The notes under the pieces: generated by a model | What the model saw: the letters and a program-made list of their open reading frames with translations, nothing else | What the model was told of the DNA's origin: nothing | Database searches by the model: none | In this document: one piece after another, positions 35,201 through 44,698 of the stretch | Layout of the letters: each line of letters starts with the position of its first letter | How positions within the stretch are numbered: position 1 is the first letter of the stretch | Program-made: the position numbers and the translations under genes | Source of the DNA: Plantactinospora soyae | GTDB taxonomy: Bacteria > Actinomycetota > Actinomycetes > Mycobacteriales > Micromonosporaceae | Assembly (NCBI RefSeq): GCF_014874095.1 | Contig: NZ_JADBEB010000001.1 | Span: forward strand, 9,300,001-9,364,000 | Length of the DNA: 64,000 bases | Direction: 5' to 3'

Positions 35201-38200
35201 AGTCCGCCACGGTCGTTGTACGTGAAGGTGTTGGTGCCACCGGGGGCGCTGACGCTGGTCGGCCGGCCCACCTCGTCGTAGCCGAGGGTACGGGCGGTGG
35301 TGGCGCTCCCCCCACCGGAGCCGGTCTCGCCGGTGAGCCGGCCGGCAGCGTCGTAGGTACGTTGCCGGCTCACCCCGCCCGGCGCGCTCAGTTGGGCCGG
35401 ACGGCCCTCGGCGTCGTAGCCGACGGTCCAGGTTCGGTCCGCGGCGGCCGGATGACTCGCGGTGGCCGGATCGATCACGGATTCGGCGAGACCGAGGGTG
35501 TTGTAGGTGTAGATGGTGGAGTTGCGGCGACCGTCGGTGTAGCGGGTGCGGTTGCCGGCCGCGTCGTAGCCGAAGCTCGTGGTGATCGACTCCGTCGCGC
35601 TGACCGGCTCGACCTGCTCGGCCAGCCGGCTGGCCGCGTCGTACCGGTACGTCGTGACCGCGTCGTACGGGTCCTTCGACGAGATCATGTTGCCGGCGAC
35701 GTCGTACCCGTAGGTCTGGGTACGCAGCACCGTGTTGTCGGGCTTGAGGTTGGCGTCACTGGCCCGGTTGCCGAACAGGTCGTAGTTGACCCGGACGGTG
35801 CGGCCGAGCCCGTCGGAGACCCGGACCTGCCGGCCGGAGGAGTCGTAACCGAACAGTCTCGCCTCGCCGGTCGGTGCGGTGGTGCGGATGACGTCACCGA
35901 CCGCGTCGTGCGCGTTGATCGTCATCGCACCGGTCGGCGAGACCGTCGAGGTGAGGTTGCCGGCGTCGTCGTACACCATCCGGCTGGTGAGGGTCTTCGC
36001 GACCGGCCGACGCTCCAGCCGGGTCTGGGTGACCTGCCGGTCCAGGTCGTCGTAGGTGGACTCGACCCGGGCACCCGTCGGGTCGGTGACCGAAAGCACC
36101 TGCCCGGTTCGGGTGTACGTGTAGTGGGTGACCGCCCGGTCGTCGTTGGTGACGGTCGGCACGTCCTGGCTGGTCAGCCGGCTGAGCTGGTCGTAACTCA
36201 TCCGGGTGGTGCCGCTCCGCCTGATCTGCTCGACCACGTTGCCGAGCCCGTCGTAGCCGGTCCGGACCTCGGGCGTGATCGGTACGGTCATCCCCGGCGG
36301 GGTGTACGTAGGCGCGATCGTGCGTACGGCGCGACCGAGCTTGTCGTACTCCACCTTGGACACCTGGCCACGTGGGTCCCGGACGGCCACCTGGTCGCCG
36401 AAGGCGTTGTAGCCGACCGCGCTGGTCGGGTTGACCACGCCACCCGACACGCCCCCGCTCTCGACGGGTACGGCGGGACCGGTCGATCCGATCTGCCGGC
36501 CGAGTTCGTCGTACTGGAAGCTGGTGGTGAAGGCGGCCTTGGTCGCGCCGGGCACGTTCCCGCGCGGATCGGTGACCGTCAGCCGCAGCCCGCGCCGATC
36601 GTAGGTGTAGCTGGTGATCCGGCTCTCGGTGCCGGCGATGACCTTCTCCTCGAGGACGTTGCCGACCTCGTCGTGGCTGTACTCGACGACCTCGGAGCCC
36701 GCGACGACCGTCCACGGCACGTTGGAGGGCCGGCCGGTCCGGGTGGTCCGGTCGACGTTGCCGTTCAGGTCGTACCGGTAGCTGGTGGTCCGGGCCAGGC
36801 CCGCCGGGTCGACGACGGTGGTACTGACCTTGCCGGCGGCGTCGACCGTGTGCTGGGTGGTCAGCCGGCCGTTCCCCTCGACCTTCCGCACCAGGCTGCC
36901 GGCGCCGTCGTAGGTGTTCTCCTCGATCACATAGTCGCGCTTGCTGCCGTTCGGGTCGCGGAAGTCCTTCAACACCAGCCGGTGCAACCGGTCGTCCCGG
37001 TAGTACTGGTACTCCAGCCGGCGGCCCATCGCGTCGGTGTCGCTGACCATCCGCCCGGCGTGGTCGTAGGAGTAGGAGTGCAGCACCAGGTAGTCGCCGG
37101 TTCCGGTGCCGGGCGAGCCGGCCGGGTCGCTGCGCCAGTTCCGCAGCCGTACCTCGGCGACGTTGTTCCGGGCGGTGTACGCCCAGTCGTACCGGTTGCC
37201 GTTTGGGTCCACCATGGACGTACGGTTGCCGAACCGGTCGTAGCCGTAGCTCGTCTCGTTGCCCTCGGCGTCGACGACCCGGATCGGCCGGTTGTGGTCG
37301 TCGTACTCGGTGCTGCTGACCCGCTCGGGGCCACCGGCGGCGATGTCGGCGAGCGTCACCGTGAGCAGGTTGCCGTCGTCGTCGTAGCCGTTGGTCGTCT
37401 TTGACTGGTGCGTGGTGCTGCTGACCGCGTTGGTGGTGACCGGTCCGACCACCGTTGCCACCCGCCCGTGGGCGTCATAGGTGTAGGTGACGGTGACGCC
37501 GGCCGGATACTTGTCGGAGATCACCTTCTCGGTGGTCTTCCGGCCCAGCGTGTCGTAGGTGTACTCGGTGACCAGCCCGGATGGCTCGGTGACCCGGGCC
37601 AGGTCGCCGTTGGCGTAGTACTCCTGCCGGGTCAGCTTGTTCCGCGCATCCATGCTGGTGGCGAGCAGGCCGCTCGGCGGGCTTCCCCCACCGACCGCAC
37701 TCTCGGTGCCCCGGGTGTAGGTGTGGCTGACCCGGCTGTTGTCGGGGCTGAGCTGGCTGGTCAGTTGGCCGGTCGTCTGGTCGTACGTGTACGAGGTGCG
37801 GTAGGTGTTGTCGGCGGCGTCCCTGGAGCGCTCGTCCCGGGTCTCCGTCGCCAGACTGCTGAGCGGGTTGAACGGGTCGGTCACCGTGGTCGAGTAGCTG
37901 TAGTACGCCGTGTAGCACTCGGTCGCCGTCCGGCAGCTCTTCCGCGTCGCCAGGTTGCCCCGGCTGTCGTAGGTCATCTCGACCGCGTGGCCGTTCTCGT
38001 TGGTGACCTTGCCCTGCTGGCCCTGGTTGTTGTAGGAGAAGGTCCGGATCGCCATGCCGTCCAGCGGATGCCGGACGAAGATCGGACCACCGGACGAGTC
38101 CGGGATGATGGTGCAGAAGGCCGGGTCACCCGGGTCCGGCACGCTACAGACCTCGGTCGGCGGATTGGGCGAGGTGGTCGGTATGCCGCCCGGCCGGTCC

Positions 38201-41200
38201 TCCTCCCGCGTCTCCAGGCCCAGCGGTACGCCCGAGCGGAGCAGCCGCCCGGCCAGCGCGTCGTACTCGTACAGGTGGGGCCGGTTGGCCGGGTCGAGCA
38301 CCTGCACGCTGCGCCGCAGGTCGGTGTCGCCGCCGTAGACGGCGGGCAGGCCGACCTTCCAGGTGCCGCCGTCGCCGTCCGTGTACTCCTTGACCCGGTC
38401 GCTGACGGTGTCGTACTCGACCTCGGAGGCGACCCGGCCGGTCGGCAGGATCACCTTGGTGAGTTGCTGCGCCGCCGGCTTGGCGTACTGGAAGTGCGCC
38501 TCGACGGTGTCCGGGCCGAGCGGGTGGGAGTAGACGGCGGCCTCGTCGATCAGCCCGGCGAAGTGCCGTTGGCCCGCGCCGCCCCAGCCGGGCCAGGCGG
38601 TCGGGTTCGGCACGGCCGCCGCACCGAGCTGGTTGACGGTGAGCAGCGAGTGCTCGATGGTCTGCCCGGTCAGCTTGCCGATCTCTTTGCCGTCCAGGAA
38701 CAGCGTCTGGATGTTGCCCATCGCGGACAGCACGACGTGGTGCCACTTGTCGTCGTTGACCTTGGCCCCGGACGCGATCGTCGTGGTCGTACCGGTGGCG
38801 AACTGGCCACGCAGGAAGCCGTTGGTGTCGGTGTAGAGCACCGGCACCCCGCTGGTCGGCGCGGTGCCGAGCGCCTTGTCCTGGTACCCGAGCAGCGGTC
38901 CACCGGTCTGGGTCAGCCCGATCCTGAACCACAGCTCGACGGCGGCGTCCCGGCTCTTCTTCACCAGCCCCTTCGGAAGTTCGACCTGCGACGAGGTGCC
39001 GTTGAAGCCGACCGCCGTACTGGTCGTACCCTCCAGCACACCCGGCTGGTTGAGAAGCACGTTGCGGTAGGTGCCGGCGTCCTTGCCGAGGTTGATCGCC
39101 ACGTCACTGGCCGCGGAGGTGCCCTCGGCCTCACCGAGCCGGTAATACGAGTCGGGTCGCGCGTCGAGCACCCCGGTCCGGTAGTGCGAGCCGGCGGCGT
39201 ACTCGTAGGTGGTGCACTTGGCGTCGGGGGCACACACCTTGGTCAGCAGTCCGTTGGTGTAGGTGTAGGCCCAGGTGAGCGCCGCGCCGTTGACCGGGTC
39301 GGTGCTGACCGTGCCGATCCGGTCGCCGGACCAGGTGAACCGCAGGGAGCGCCCGGCGGTGTTGCTCTGGCTGTTCGAGACCTGCACGCTGGTCAGCCGA
39401 CGGGCGTTGTCGTACCTGAGCAGGAGCGAGCGGGCCGCGTTGTCGGTGATTTTGACCAGCGTGCCGTCGAGCGCGAAGTGGTGGACCGTGCCGGCGCGGT
39501 CGAGCAGTCGCCACTCGGTGCTGGTCACGGTCAGTTTCGCGAGCCGTCCGGCCGGTGCGGCGTAGCTGCCGTCCGGATTCTTGCCGAACCGCACCTCCTG
39601 GCCGTCCGGATAGCGGACCACCACGTTGCCGGAGCCGTCGTCGTCCGGCGTCAGCCGCACGTCGTACCGGCTCGACCAGCCGGGCCCGAAGACCGACGAG
39701 GTACGCGGATCCAGGCTGTTGTACGTCCGTACCAGGCTCAGCTCCGGTCCGACGGTGGCGACCGCGGCGTCCACGGCCGAGGTGGTGAAGTTGCCGACCT
39801 GGGCGTCGAACTGCCGGCCCTGCTCGGCGCCCGGCGCCCCGGCGATCCGGGAGATGACGTCCGGCTGCGGAACCGAGGTCCGCAGCACCACGTAGTCGGT
39901 GATGACCTCGTTGCCGGCGTCCTTGACGTAGGCCCGCCACGAGTAGTTCTTGCTCCAGACCAGCCGGCCGGCCGGCACCGTCCAGCTGGGCTTCGTCTGG
40001 TAACCGGAGTTGGCGCAGTTGGTCGGGGCACCCGCCTCGGTCTGGTCACAGAGCTCGAACTTGTACTGCAGGGCCAGTCCCGGCGGCGCGTCGGTGTCGA
40101 TCGCCTGAGCCCAGAGCAGCGGGGTCAGCGTCGGCGTCTCGTAGCCGTTCGCCGGATACAGCGCCTGCACCACCGGCTCCACGTCGAAGATCTGGAGCAC
40201 GATCCGGGCGGGCGGCACCTGATGGTCGGTGAAGACGATCCCACCGGTACGGACCATGGTGAAGTCGAGGAAGTACGCCCCGGGCGGCAGTGCCTTGATC
40301 GTCGCGTCCAGCGTCACCCGACCACCCCGGGCCACGTTGCCGGGCAGGTTCGCGGACCGCTGCTGGGTCACCGACGCACCGGTGTTCGCGTTGTAGGCCC
40401 GGTAGGCGAGGTAGTAGGAGCCGGGTGACCAGGCCTCGGCCCCTCGGTTGGTGACCGTGATCTGGACCTTGCCGTCCCGGTTCTGCAGGACAGCCGGATC
40501 CGGGGTCGGCTTCGGGATCTCGTATCCGGCGTTGTACGGGGTGTGCGTGACGTACAGGCTCGGCGGGTTGGCGGTACCGGTGCCGGCGAACGTCTTCCGC
40601 GCCAATTCGTCGTTGGTCGGCGCCCGCAGCGACAGCCCGTGGTTGGCCTGCTGGCCGTTCACCCATCGCTGGACGAGCTTGCGCCCGTTGACACCGAGGT
40701 CGAACATCTCGGCCGCGACCGGGCAGGCCGACTGGGACTGGCCCGTCCCGATGAAGCCGTGCGCGAACGACTTGGTGACCAGCGCGCCACCGACCGCCGG
40801 CCCCGGGTAGGCATAACCACTGCCGGCCGTCCACGAACCGGTGACCGGGTGCACGCTGACCGGTCGGGCGCGACAGGAGGGCGCGTCGTAGTTCACCACG
40901 GAGAGCGCGGCGCCGTAGATGGTGTGGTTCTGCAGCCGGCTGGTCACCCCGCCGAACTTCAGGTACGTCGCGGCGCTTCCGTTTTTCGTCTGGCCGACGA
41001 GCAGCTCGGTCGTGTTCGCGACCGAGTTCCCGCCCTGCACGTACATGGTGCTGTCGGTGGTGAACGCGCCCACCGGCGGCCCGACGGTCGGGTCGACCTC
41101 GACCGGGTACCGGCGGTCCGGATCCTGCAACCAGGTGCCGTCCAGGTCCATCCGCAGCGCGGGCCGGCCATTGTCGGTGACGAGTTGGTAGGTGACCCCG

Positions 41201-42171
41201 GTCGACATGGCCGGGCCGTCCGCGCCCGTGCCGGCGTCGAGCATGTAACCCGGCGGGATGGCGGCGCGCTGCCGGCCCGCCGGGTCGGCCAGCACGACGT
41301 GACCGTCGACGAGGCTGGTGCTCAGACCGTGCAGCTCCAGCGGGAAGAGGTAGGAGCGTGGCGCCTGCGCGGACGCCAGCACCAGGGTTTCCTTCACCCC
41401 GCCCGGCCGTGCCGTCAGGCGCAGGTCCACTCCCGGCCGCACCCCCGGATAGGTGACGGTGTCGCCGTCGACCCGGCCCGGACTCGTGGCGGCGCCGGCC
41501 AGGCCGAACGCCAGCACCTCGCCCCCGTCGAGGGTCAACCGGGCCAGTTGGCCGGCGCTTGCGTCCTCGGCCAGCCGCAGCTCGACCGAGTCGGCGGCGT
41601 TGCGCCAGCCGGAGCCCTCCGGGTCCGGGACCAGGGTGCTGTCGATCGGCGCCCAACTGCCGTCCGGGCGCTGGTAGTTCAGCGGGGATGGCGAGAATTC
41701 GGTGGTCTGGCTGCCGTCGGCGTTGTCGTAGACCCGCTCGTTTCCGCCCCGGCCACTCGGGCGTTCCCGGCTCGTCGCCTTGTCGAAGCCGCCGGACTCC
41801 GCCACCGGCGGATCGGCCACCCTCGCCTCGTTGCGGCCCGGTTTCGGCTGCTGGTCCAGCGTGCGGAGCGGATACTGGCCCCGCAGCGACCGGGGCAGCT
41901 CGCGGTTGACCGAACCACCGGTCAGGTGGGAGCCGCCGGCTGCCGAACCCCAGCGTTGGTCGGGCGCCTTCCCGGCGGTGTGCCGCGCCGCCGGATCCCG
42001 CCAGGAGGCCGGCGCCGCGACGATCCCGCTGCCCGCGAGATTCAGGGCGAGCAGTCCGACGAGCCCGGCCGCGACGCCCGGGCGCCAGACGGACCGGAGG
42101 CGGCGTCGTCGCCGACGCCCCCACGCTGTCCGCTCTGGACGGTCTTCGGACACACGCAATGAAATCGGCAT
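32251..42171 (-). CDS. Secreted Rhs polymorphic toxin with Hint and ADP-ribosyltransferase-like tip
   Basis: A 3306-residue protein. Domains in order: signal peptide (25-55), DNRLRE-like (about 370-520), Ig/CARDB-like (540-660), Rhs entry domain (R-T-Y-N-S-L-D-P-R-T-S near 800), LamG-like (1000-1215), then dozens of Y-D-x-x-G-R Rhs/YD repeats. The Rhs core end is W-Y-Q-P-G-T-G-T-F-T-S-R-D near 2660, followed by an Ala-rich pre-toxin helix region, Hint (about 3040-3187) and the tip (3188-3306). The tip fits an R-S-E class ADP-ribosyltransferase: Arg3197 in L-Y-R-G, Ser3237 in F-T-S-W-T, and Glu3280/Glu3282 in Y-E-E-G-E-V. The usual first Cys of Hint is Lys3040; the nearest Cys is 3035. The first few kb from the C-terminus are lower in GC. 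It is divergent from the Tat-exported protein at 42544. Confidence 0.85.
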   Translation of the reverse strand: MPISLRVSEDRPERTAWGRRRRRRLRSVWRPGVAAGLVGLLALNLAGSGIVAAPASWRDPAARHTAGKAPDQRWGSAAGGSHLTGGSVNRELPRSLRGQYPLRTLDQQPKPGRNEARVADPPVAESGGFDKATSRERPSGRGGNERVYDNADGSQTTEFSPSPLNYQRPDGSWAPIDSTLVPDPEGSGWRNAADSVELRLAEDASAGQLARLTLDGGEVLAFGLAGAATSPGRVDGDTVTYPGVRPGVDLRLTARPGGVKETLVLASAQAPRSYLFPLELHGLSTSLVDGHVVLADPAGRQRAAIPPGYMLDAGTGADGPAMSTGVTYQLVTDNGRPALRMDLDGTWLQDPDRRYPVEVDPTVGPPVGAFTTDSTMYVQGGNSVANTTELLVGQTKNGSAATYLKFGGVTSRLQNHTIYGAALSVVNYDAPSCRARPVSVHPVTGSWTAGSGYAYPGPAVGGALVTKSFAHGFIGTGQSQSACPVAAEMFDLGVNGRKLVQRWVNGQQANHGLSLRAPTNDELARKTFAGTGTANPPSLYVTHTPYNAGYEIPKPTPDPAVLQNRDGKVQITVTNRGAEAWSPGSYYLAYRAYNANTGASVTQQRSANLPGNVARGGRVTLDATIKALPPGAYFLDFTMVRTGGIVFTDHQVPPARIVLQIFDVEPVVQALYPANGYETPTLTPLLWAQAIDTDAPPGLALQYKFELCDQTEAGAPTNCANSGYQTKPSWTVPAGRLVWSKNYSWRAYVKDAGNEVITDYVVLRTSVPQPDVISRIAGAPGAEQGRQFDAQVGNFTTSAVDAAVATVGPELSLVRTYNSLDPRTSSVFGPGWSSRYDVRLTPDDDGSGNVVVRYPDGQEVRFGKNPDGSYAAPAGRLAKLTVTSTEWRLLDRAGTVHHFALDGTLVKITDNAARSLLLRYDNARRLTSVQVSNSQSNTAGRSLRFTWSGDRIGTVSTDPVNGAALTWAYTYTNGLLTKVCAPDAKCTTYEYAAGSHYRTGVLDARPDSYYRLGEAEGTSAASDVAINLGKDAGTYRNVLLNQPGVLEGTTSTAVGFNGTSSQVELPKGLVKKSRDAAVELWFRIGLTQTGGPLLGYQDKALGTAPTSGVPVLYTDTNGFLRGQFATGTTTTIASGAKVNDDKWHHVVLSAMGNIQTLFLDGKEIGKLTGQTIEHSLLTVNQLGAAAVPNPTAWPGWGGAGQRHFAGLIDEAAVYSHPLGPDTVEAHFQYAKPAAQQLTKVILPTGRVASEVEYDTVSDRVKEYTDGDGGTWKVGLPAVYGGDTDLRRSVQVLDPANRPHLYEYDALAGRLLRSGVPLGLETREEDRPGGIPTTSPNPPTEVCSVPDPGDPAFCTIIPDSSGGPIFVRHPLDGMAIRTFSYNNQGQQGKVTNENGHAVEMTYDSRGNLATRKSCRTATECYTAYYSYSTTVTDPFNPLSSLATETRDERSRDAADNTYRTSYTYDQTTGQLTSQLSPDNSRVSHTYTRGTESAVGGGSPPSGLLATSMDARNKLTRQEYYANGDLARVTEPSGLVTEYTYDTLGRKTTEKVISDKYPAGVTVTYTYDAHGRVATVVGPVTTNAVSSTTHQSKTTNGYDDDGNLLTVTLADIAAGGPERVSSTEYDDHNRPIRVVDAEGNETSYGYDRFGNRTSMVDPNGNRYDWAYTARNNVAEVRLRNWRSDPAGSPGTGTGDYLVLHSYSYDHAGRMVSDTDAMGRRLEYQYYRDDRLHRLVLKDFRDPNGSKRDYVIEENTYDGAGSLVRKVEGNGRLTTQHTVDAAGKVSTTVVDPAGLARTTSYRYDLNGNVDRTTRTGRPSNVPWTVVAGSEVVEYSHDEVGNVLEEKVIAGTESRITSYTYDRRGLRLTVTDPRGNVPGATKAAFTTSFQYDELGRQIGSTGPAVPVESGGVSGGVVNPTSAVGYNAFGDQVAVRDPRGQVSKVEYDKLGRAVRTIAPTYTPPGMTVPITPEVRTGYDGLGNVVEQIRRSGTTRMSYDQLSRLTSQDVPTVTNDDRAVTHYTYTRTGQVLSVTDPTGARVESTYDDLDRQVTQTRLERRPVAKTLTSRMVYDDAGNLTSTVSPTGAMTINAHDAVGDVIRTTAPTGEARLFGYDSSGRQVRVSDGLGRTVRVNYDLFGNRASDANLKPDNTVLRTQTYGYDVAGNMISSKDPYDAVTTYRYDAASRLAEQVEPVSATESITTSFGYDAAGNRTRYTDGRRNSTIYTYNTLGLAESVIDPATASHPAAADRTWTVGYDAEGRPAQLSAPGGVSRQRTYDAAGRLTGETGSGGGSATTARTLGYDEVGRPTSVSAPGGTNTFTYNDRGGLLTATGPSGTASFGYDDDGNLVSRTDAAGSATFGYLKGRLDSMTDGITGQRQQLGYDAAGEVKTIDYGGGRVRTFGYDDYGRVNSDVLRNSGGGTVSSVGYGFDLNGHLTRKNTAGTAGAGNNTYTYDDAGRLTSWTGPEGTVGYGWDASGNRIRTGAKTSTFDERNRLLSDGDYTYTYSARGNIATRNSSGLVEPYSFDAFDRLISAEGQNYSYDGMDRLTKRGGNPFTYAGLSDEAVSDGVEYYARGPADELLAVGRASDKQLVISDAHGDVVAAFDPADTALPALTDSSTYDPFGKKVDSAGDTGNVGFQGDWTDPDTGQVDMGARWYQPGTGTFTSRDSVNYAKGDSILANRYTYGAGAPLDYDDPDGHWPSLKSIGSSISSGFSRAVSNVRHYTSSAVSAGWSAFKTFNSFVARGASWVINKTVSAIKTTFTKIGEGVNALRTGNFKNWAVQQARAAQAQLHRAKVAITARAKAAVEQVVKFTKLPVVKALTAPLLTALKVVSVSIKVAASVTAVTMAGIKDPAKFRQGLYLEALREAAPLIEGATKLWDKATQFVEDHAAEIVGFAAGAVVGIGCGAAIGWTGVGAVACGALAGAVGSAVTGYMNGKRGWDLVGTAAMGGLTGALGGALGSVAGQALGAGIRGLGQGLRGAGQGLIRGAREEIASIASGRLSGGALAGGGRSGAGSMMSPDGPAPAPARTTPGGSCSVPGKNSFVPGTAVLMANGSGKPIENVRVGDLVLATDPTTGETGAQPVTNLIVGQGEKKLVGVTIDLDGDRGDRIGKLVATDGHPFWAAELGAWIDATDLRVGSLLRTAAGTYVQITAIERWTAQNQRVHNLTVDTIHTYYVVAGNTPILVHNSEGDDWLYRGLASDHVKLDEARRGIATPWGGHDDPDKHAGGNTRSNFTSWTADPDIALDISREGNGPGVVLRVPRSSVASQIVDGVNYPYEEGEVTIRGQVTGAEVRSSVGGSTFSGC

Positions 42172-42543
42172 CAGACACCCCCGTGCATCTGATTGACTCA
42201 GACGAATGCGATTACCGTGGCAGCACGATCACGAACTGTCAAGTGACCAATCGAACGTGGCGATATCATCCCGAACAAGGCGGCAAACAGACATCGTAGG
42301 CATTGCCGGCAACGACGATAGACCACAGCCCTACCACATACCGCAACTCATTTATCGAACTATAGACAGTCGACGACCCGGTCACATCGGGGTAGCGGCG
42401 GATGACGCGTTCACGCATGATGAAGCCACTCATCGACTGCGGTCAGGCTGTGGTCGGTGGGCGCCGTCTACACGGAGTTACGGAGGCATGGGCGCTTGTC
42501 CATACCAGACCAGTCAATGCCCATTCGGGGAGGGTAACGAACC
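42172..42543. other. Divergent promoter region between Rhs and the beta-propeller gene
   Basis: These 372 bases contain no gene and are lower in GC than the flanks. Both promoters must lie here. The Rhs start has a GGGGG(T)G stretch 4 bases upstream, and GGGGAGGG lies 9 bases before the 42544 GTG. No convincing TANNNT/TTGACN pair or operator stands out. Confidence 0.5.
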
Positions 42544-44571
42544 GTGACGCACACTTCTGATTCGCATCCGAGGACATCCGGTAGACGGAGATTTCTGTCT
42601 CTGGCCACCGCAGCATTCACCACGTTGACCGTCGTCGTCGCCCCGCTGTCACCGACACCGGCACAGGCCGCCGACACCAACGTCTGCGCACCGACCGCAT
42701 CCGTATTCGCCGTATTGTCGAGCGGTCCGCTACGGCGTTACACGCTGAGCAACCCGGGCAGCACCAACACCGGCTGGACGAACGAGCAGGTCGGCCACGC
42801 GGGCTGGCAGAACTTCGGCCGGGTCCTGGCTGGACCGGACAACCGGGTGTACGGGATCGGCTCCACCGGGCTGCTCCGCTACAGGTGGCTCGGTCCCGGA
42901 GCCATCTGGGAGCAGAAGGAGGGTCTGACCGCCTGGCCCATCAGCTCGAACTTCACCGAGTACGCCACCGCCGCGCTCCGGAACAAGATAACCGTCGACG
43001 AGCGGGGCGACTTCTACAGCGTCGACGCCACCGGTCGGCTGCGCTGGAGCCGGTTCGACGAGCCCACGAAGACCTGGCTCGTCGACCGACGGGTGATCGA
43101 CACCGGCTGGGACCGGTACAACCTGATCGTGGCCGCGGGCGACGGCGTGGTCTACGGCCGGGCGGCGAACGGACAGCTCCACCGCAGCCGGTTCGACCCG
43201 CACAGCCAGCGCTGGCTGGTACAGCACCAACTGGTCCACACCGGCAACTGGGGCACCTTCCCCAAGGGCATCTTCTCGGCCGGCGGCGACACCCTCTACG
43301 GCATCCAGGCCGGCGGTAACCTCCTCCAGTACCGCTACCGCGAGGACAACAACAGCTGGGTCATCAACGGCCGGCAGATCGGCGCCGGTTGGCAGGTCTT
43401 CCCCGACGTCGGCGCCAGCACCAACGTCTGCAAGCTGACCGCCTCGCACACCCCGGAGCGGCCGACCGTGCAGGCGGAGAACTACGCCCCGACGGCCGCG
43501 ATGCAGGCGAAACCCAACGGGACCGCGTTGGGCACCCTGGAGTTCGCCCACACCGACAACATCGGCGGGGTCTGGCACGGCACGATGGATCCCAGCAACG
43601 TCAACACCCTGCGCTGGGAGCCGATCGAGGTATCGGACGCCTATGTCGGGAAACCGGCCCTGGTCGACTACACGGACGGCCGGGTCAACATCATCGCCCA
43701 GGGGCTCTCCAGCGATGCGTACCAGCTCGGTCAGGCAACGGCGAACGTGGCCGGCTGGAAACCCTGGCTCAATCTCGGCGGACGGATGTCATCACAGCCA
43801 TCCGCCGTACGCCTCTCCGACAACACCCTCGCGGTGTTCGCCCTGGACGCCGCCGGTGCACCGTGGTTCCGTCAACAGGACGGCACCACCGGTGACCTGA
43901 TGGGGTGGCGCAAGCTCGCCGGTACCGGCTTCACCGGCGCTCCGGTGGTCACCGTCGGCGCCGAACGCGCGGCGTTCCTCACGGTCCGGGACAGCGCCGG
44001 CACCCTGCACACGGCGACCTACAAGGACGGCGCCCTGAGTGCCTGGGTGAGCCTCGGCGGCAGTGGCTTCACCGGAAACGCGTCGGTAGTCGTCCTGCCG
44101 GGGCAGCGCCGGATGGTCTTCGCCCGGCACGGCGACGGCACGGTGCAGACCCAGTTCCAGAACGCCGACGGCACCTTCCCCGGCACCTGGGGGCAGGTCG
44201 GAGATGCCAGCATCACGGCGGCGGGCTCGCCCAGCGCCGCCCTGAGCCCGAACTCCGGTCGGGTCTCCGTGGTCGTCCGTGGCCCGGACGGAATCATCTA
44301 CTACTCGGCGCAGACCGCACAGGGCTCGCAGACCTGGCGGGACTGGATCATCGCCAGGCCCGACTCGGTGTCGGAGTCGTACCCGACCGACCCCACCATG
44401 CTCACCTACCGGGCGAACAACGGCATGAACCTCGGGTTCGTCGTCCGTACCGCCGCCAACGGCGGTCGCCTGTACGAGATCGTCGAACCGCCCGCCCGGG
44501 AGGGCGCCCGGGCCAGCACGGCGGAACCCAGCTTCGTCCGACAGGTGATGCCGGCGCTGCCCACGCGCTGA
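42544..44571 (+). CDS. Tat-exported beta-propeller (tachylectin/PLL-like) protein
   Basis: A 675-residue secreted protein. The N-terminus has a Tat signal (S-G-R-R-R-F-L-S-L) with cleavage after A-Q-A near residue 42. Residues 50-300 contain repeated W/Y-rich blades (S-V-D-A-T-G-R-L-R-W, G-R-A-A-N-G-Q-L-H-R, G-I-Q-A-G-G-N-L-L-Q-Y) of the tachylectin-2 type. Residues 320-650 resemble PLL-like lectin beta-propellers with W-R-K-L-A-G-T-G-F and W-V-S-L-G-G-S-G-F repeats. Such folds bind glycans. It lacks enzymatic motifs. It is divergent from the Rhs gene; co-operation with the toxin is possible but unproven. A GGGAGGG supports the GTG start. Confidence 0.7.
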   Translation: MTHTSDSHPRTSGRRRFLSLATAAFTTLTVVVAPLSPTPAQAADTNVCAPTASVFAVLSSGPLRRYTLSNPGSTNTGWTNEQVGHAGWQNFGRVLAGPDNRVYGIGSTGLLRYRWLGPGAIWEQKEGLTAWPISSNFTEYATAALRNKITVDERGDFYSVDATGRLRWSRFDEPTKTWLVDRRVIDTGWDRYNLIVAAGDGVVYGRAANGQLHRSRFDPHSQRWLVQHQLVHTGNWGTFPKGIFSAGGDTLYGIQAGGNLLQYRYREDNNSWVINGRQIGAGWQVFPDVGASTNVCKLTASHTPERPTVQAENYAPTAAMQAKPNGTALGTLEFAHTDNIGGVWHGTMDPSNVNTLRWEPIEVSDAYVGKPALVDYTDGRVNIIAQGLSSDAYQLGQATANVAGWKPWLNLGGRMSSQPSAVRLSDNTLAVFALDAAGAPWFRQQDGTTGDLMGWRKLAGTGFTGAPVVTVGAERAAFLTVRDSAGTLHTATYKDGALSAWVSLGGSGFTGNASVVVLPGQRRMVFARHGDGTVQTQFQNADGTFPGTWGQVGDASITAAGSPSAALSPNSGRVSVVVRGPDGIIYYSAQTAQGSQTWRDWIIARPDSVSESYPTDPTMLTYRANNGMNLGFVVRTAANGGRLYEIVEPPAREGARASTAEPSFVRQVMPALPTR

Positions 44572-44580
44572 ACCGCTGAA

Positions 44581-44616
44581 CCTGGTCCGCCCGGCGAGCT
44601 GTCCGGGCGGACCAGG
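44581..44616. terminator. Terminator between convergent genes
   Basis: A perfect 14-bp stem (44581-44594 with 44603-44616) and 8-base loop begin 9 bases after the beta-propeller gene and lie before the end of the convergent NACHT gene. Confidence 0.8.
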
Positions 44617-44698
44617 CCGCTGTCCACCCTGGCCAGGGCGACGGTCTCCCGGTCCGGACGGTTCGCCGACCCGCCGTCGGTCGTTCGGCGGCGTACCG

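Noticed and set aside
34084-37404. Long plus-strand open frame antisense to the Rhs gene (1106 codons), and a similar one at 37408-40428
   Set aside because: Composition is Val/Asp/Gly/Arg-rich without domain features. It is the expected mirror of Y-D-x-x-G repeats in high-GC DNA, and the Rhs frame is clearly real.
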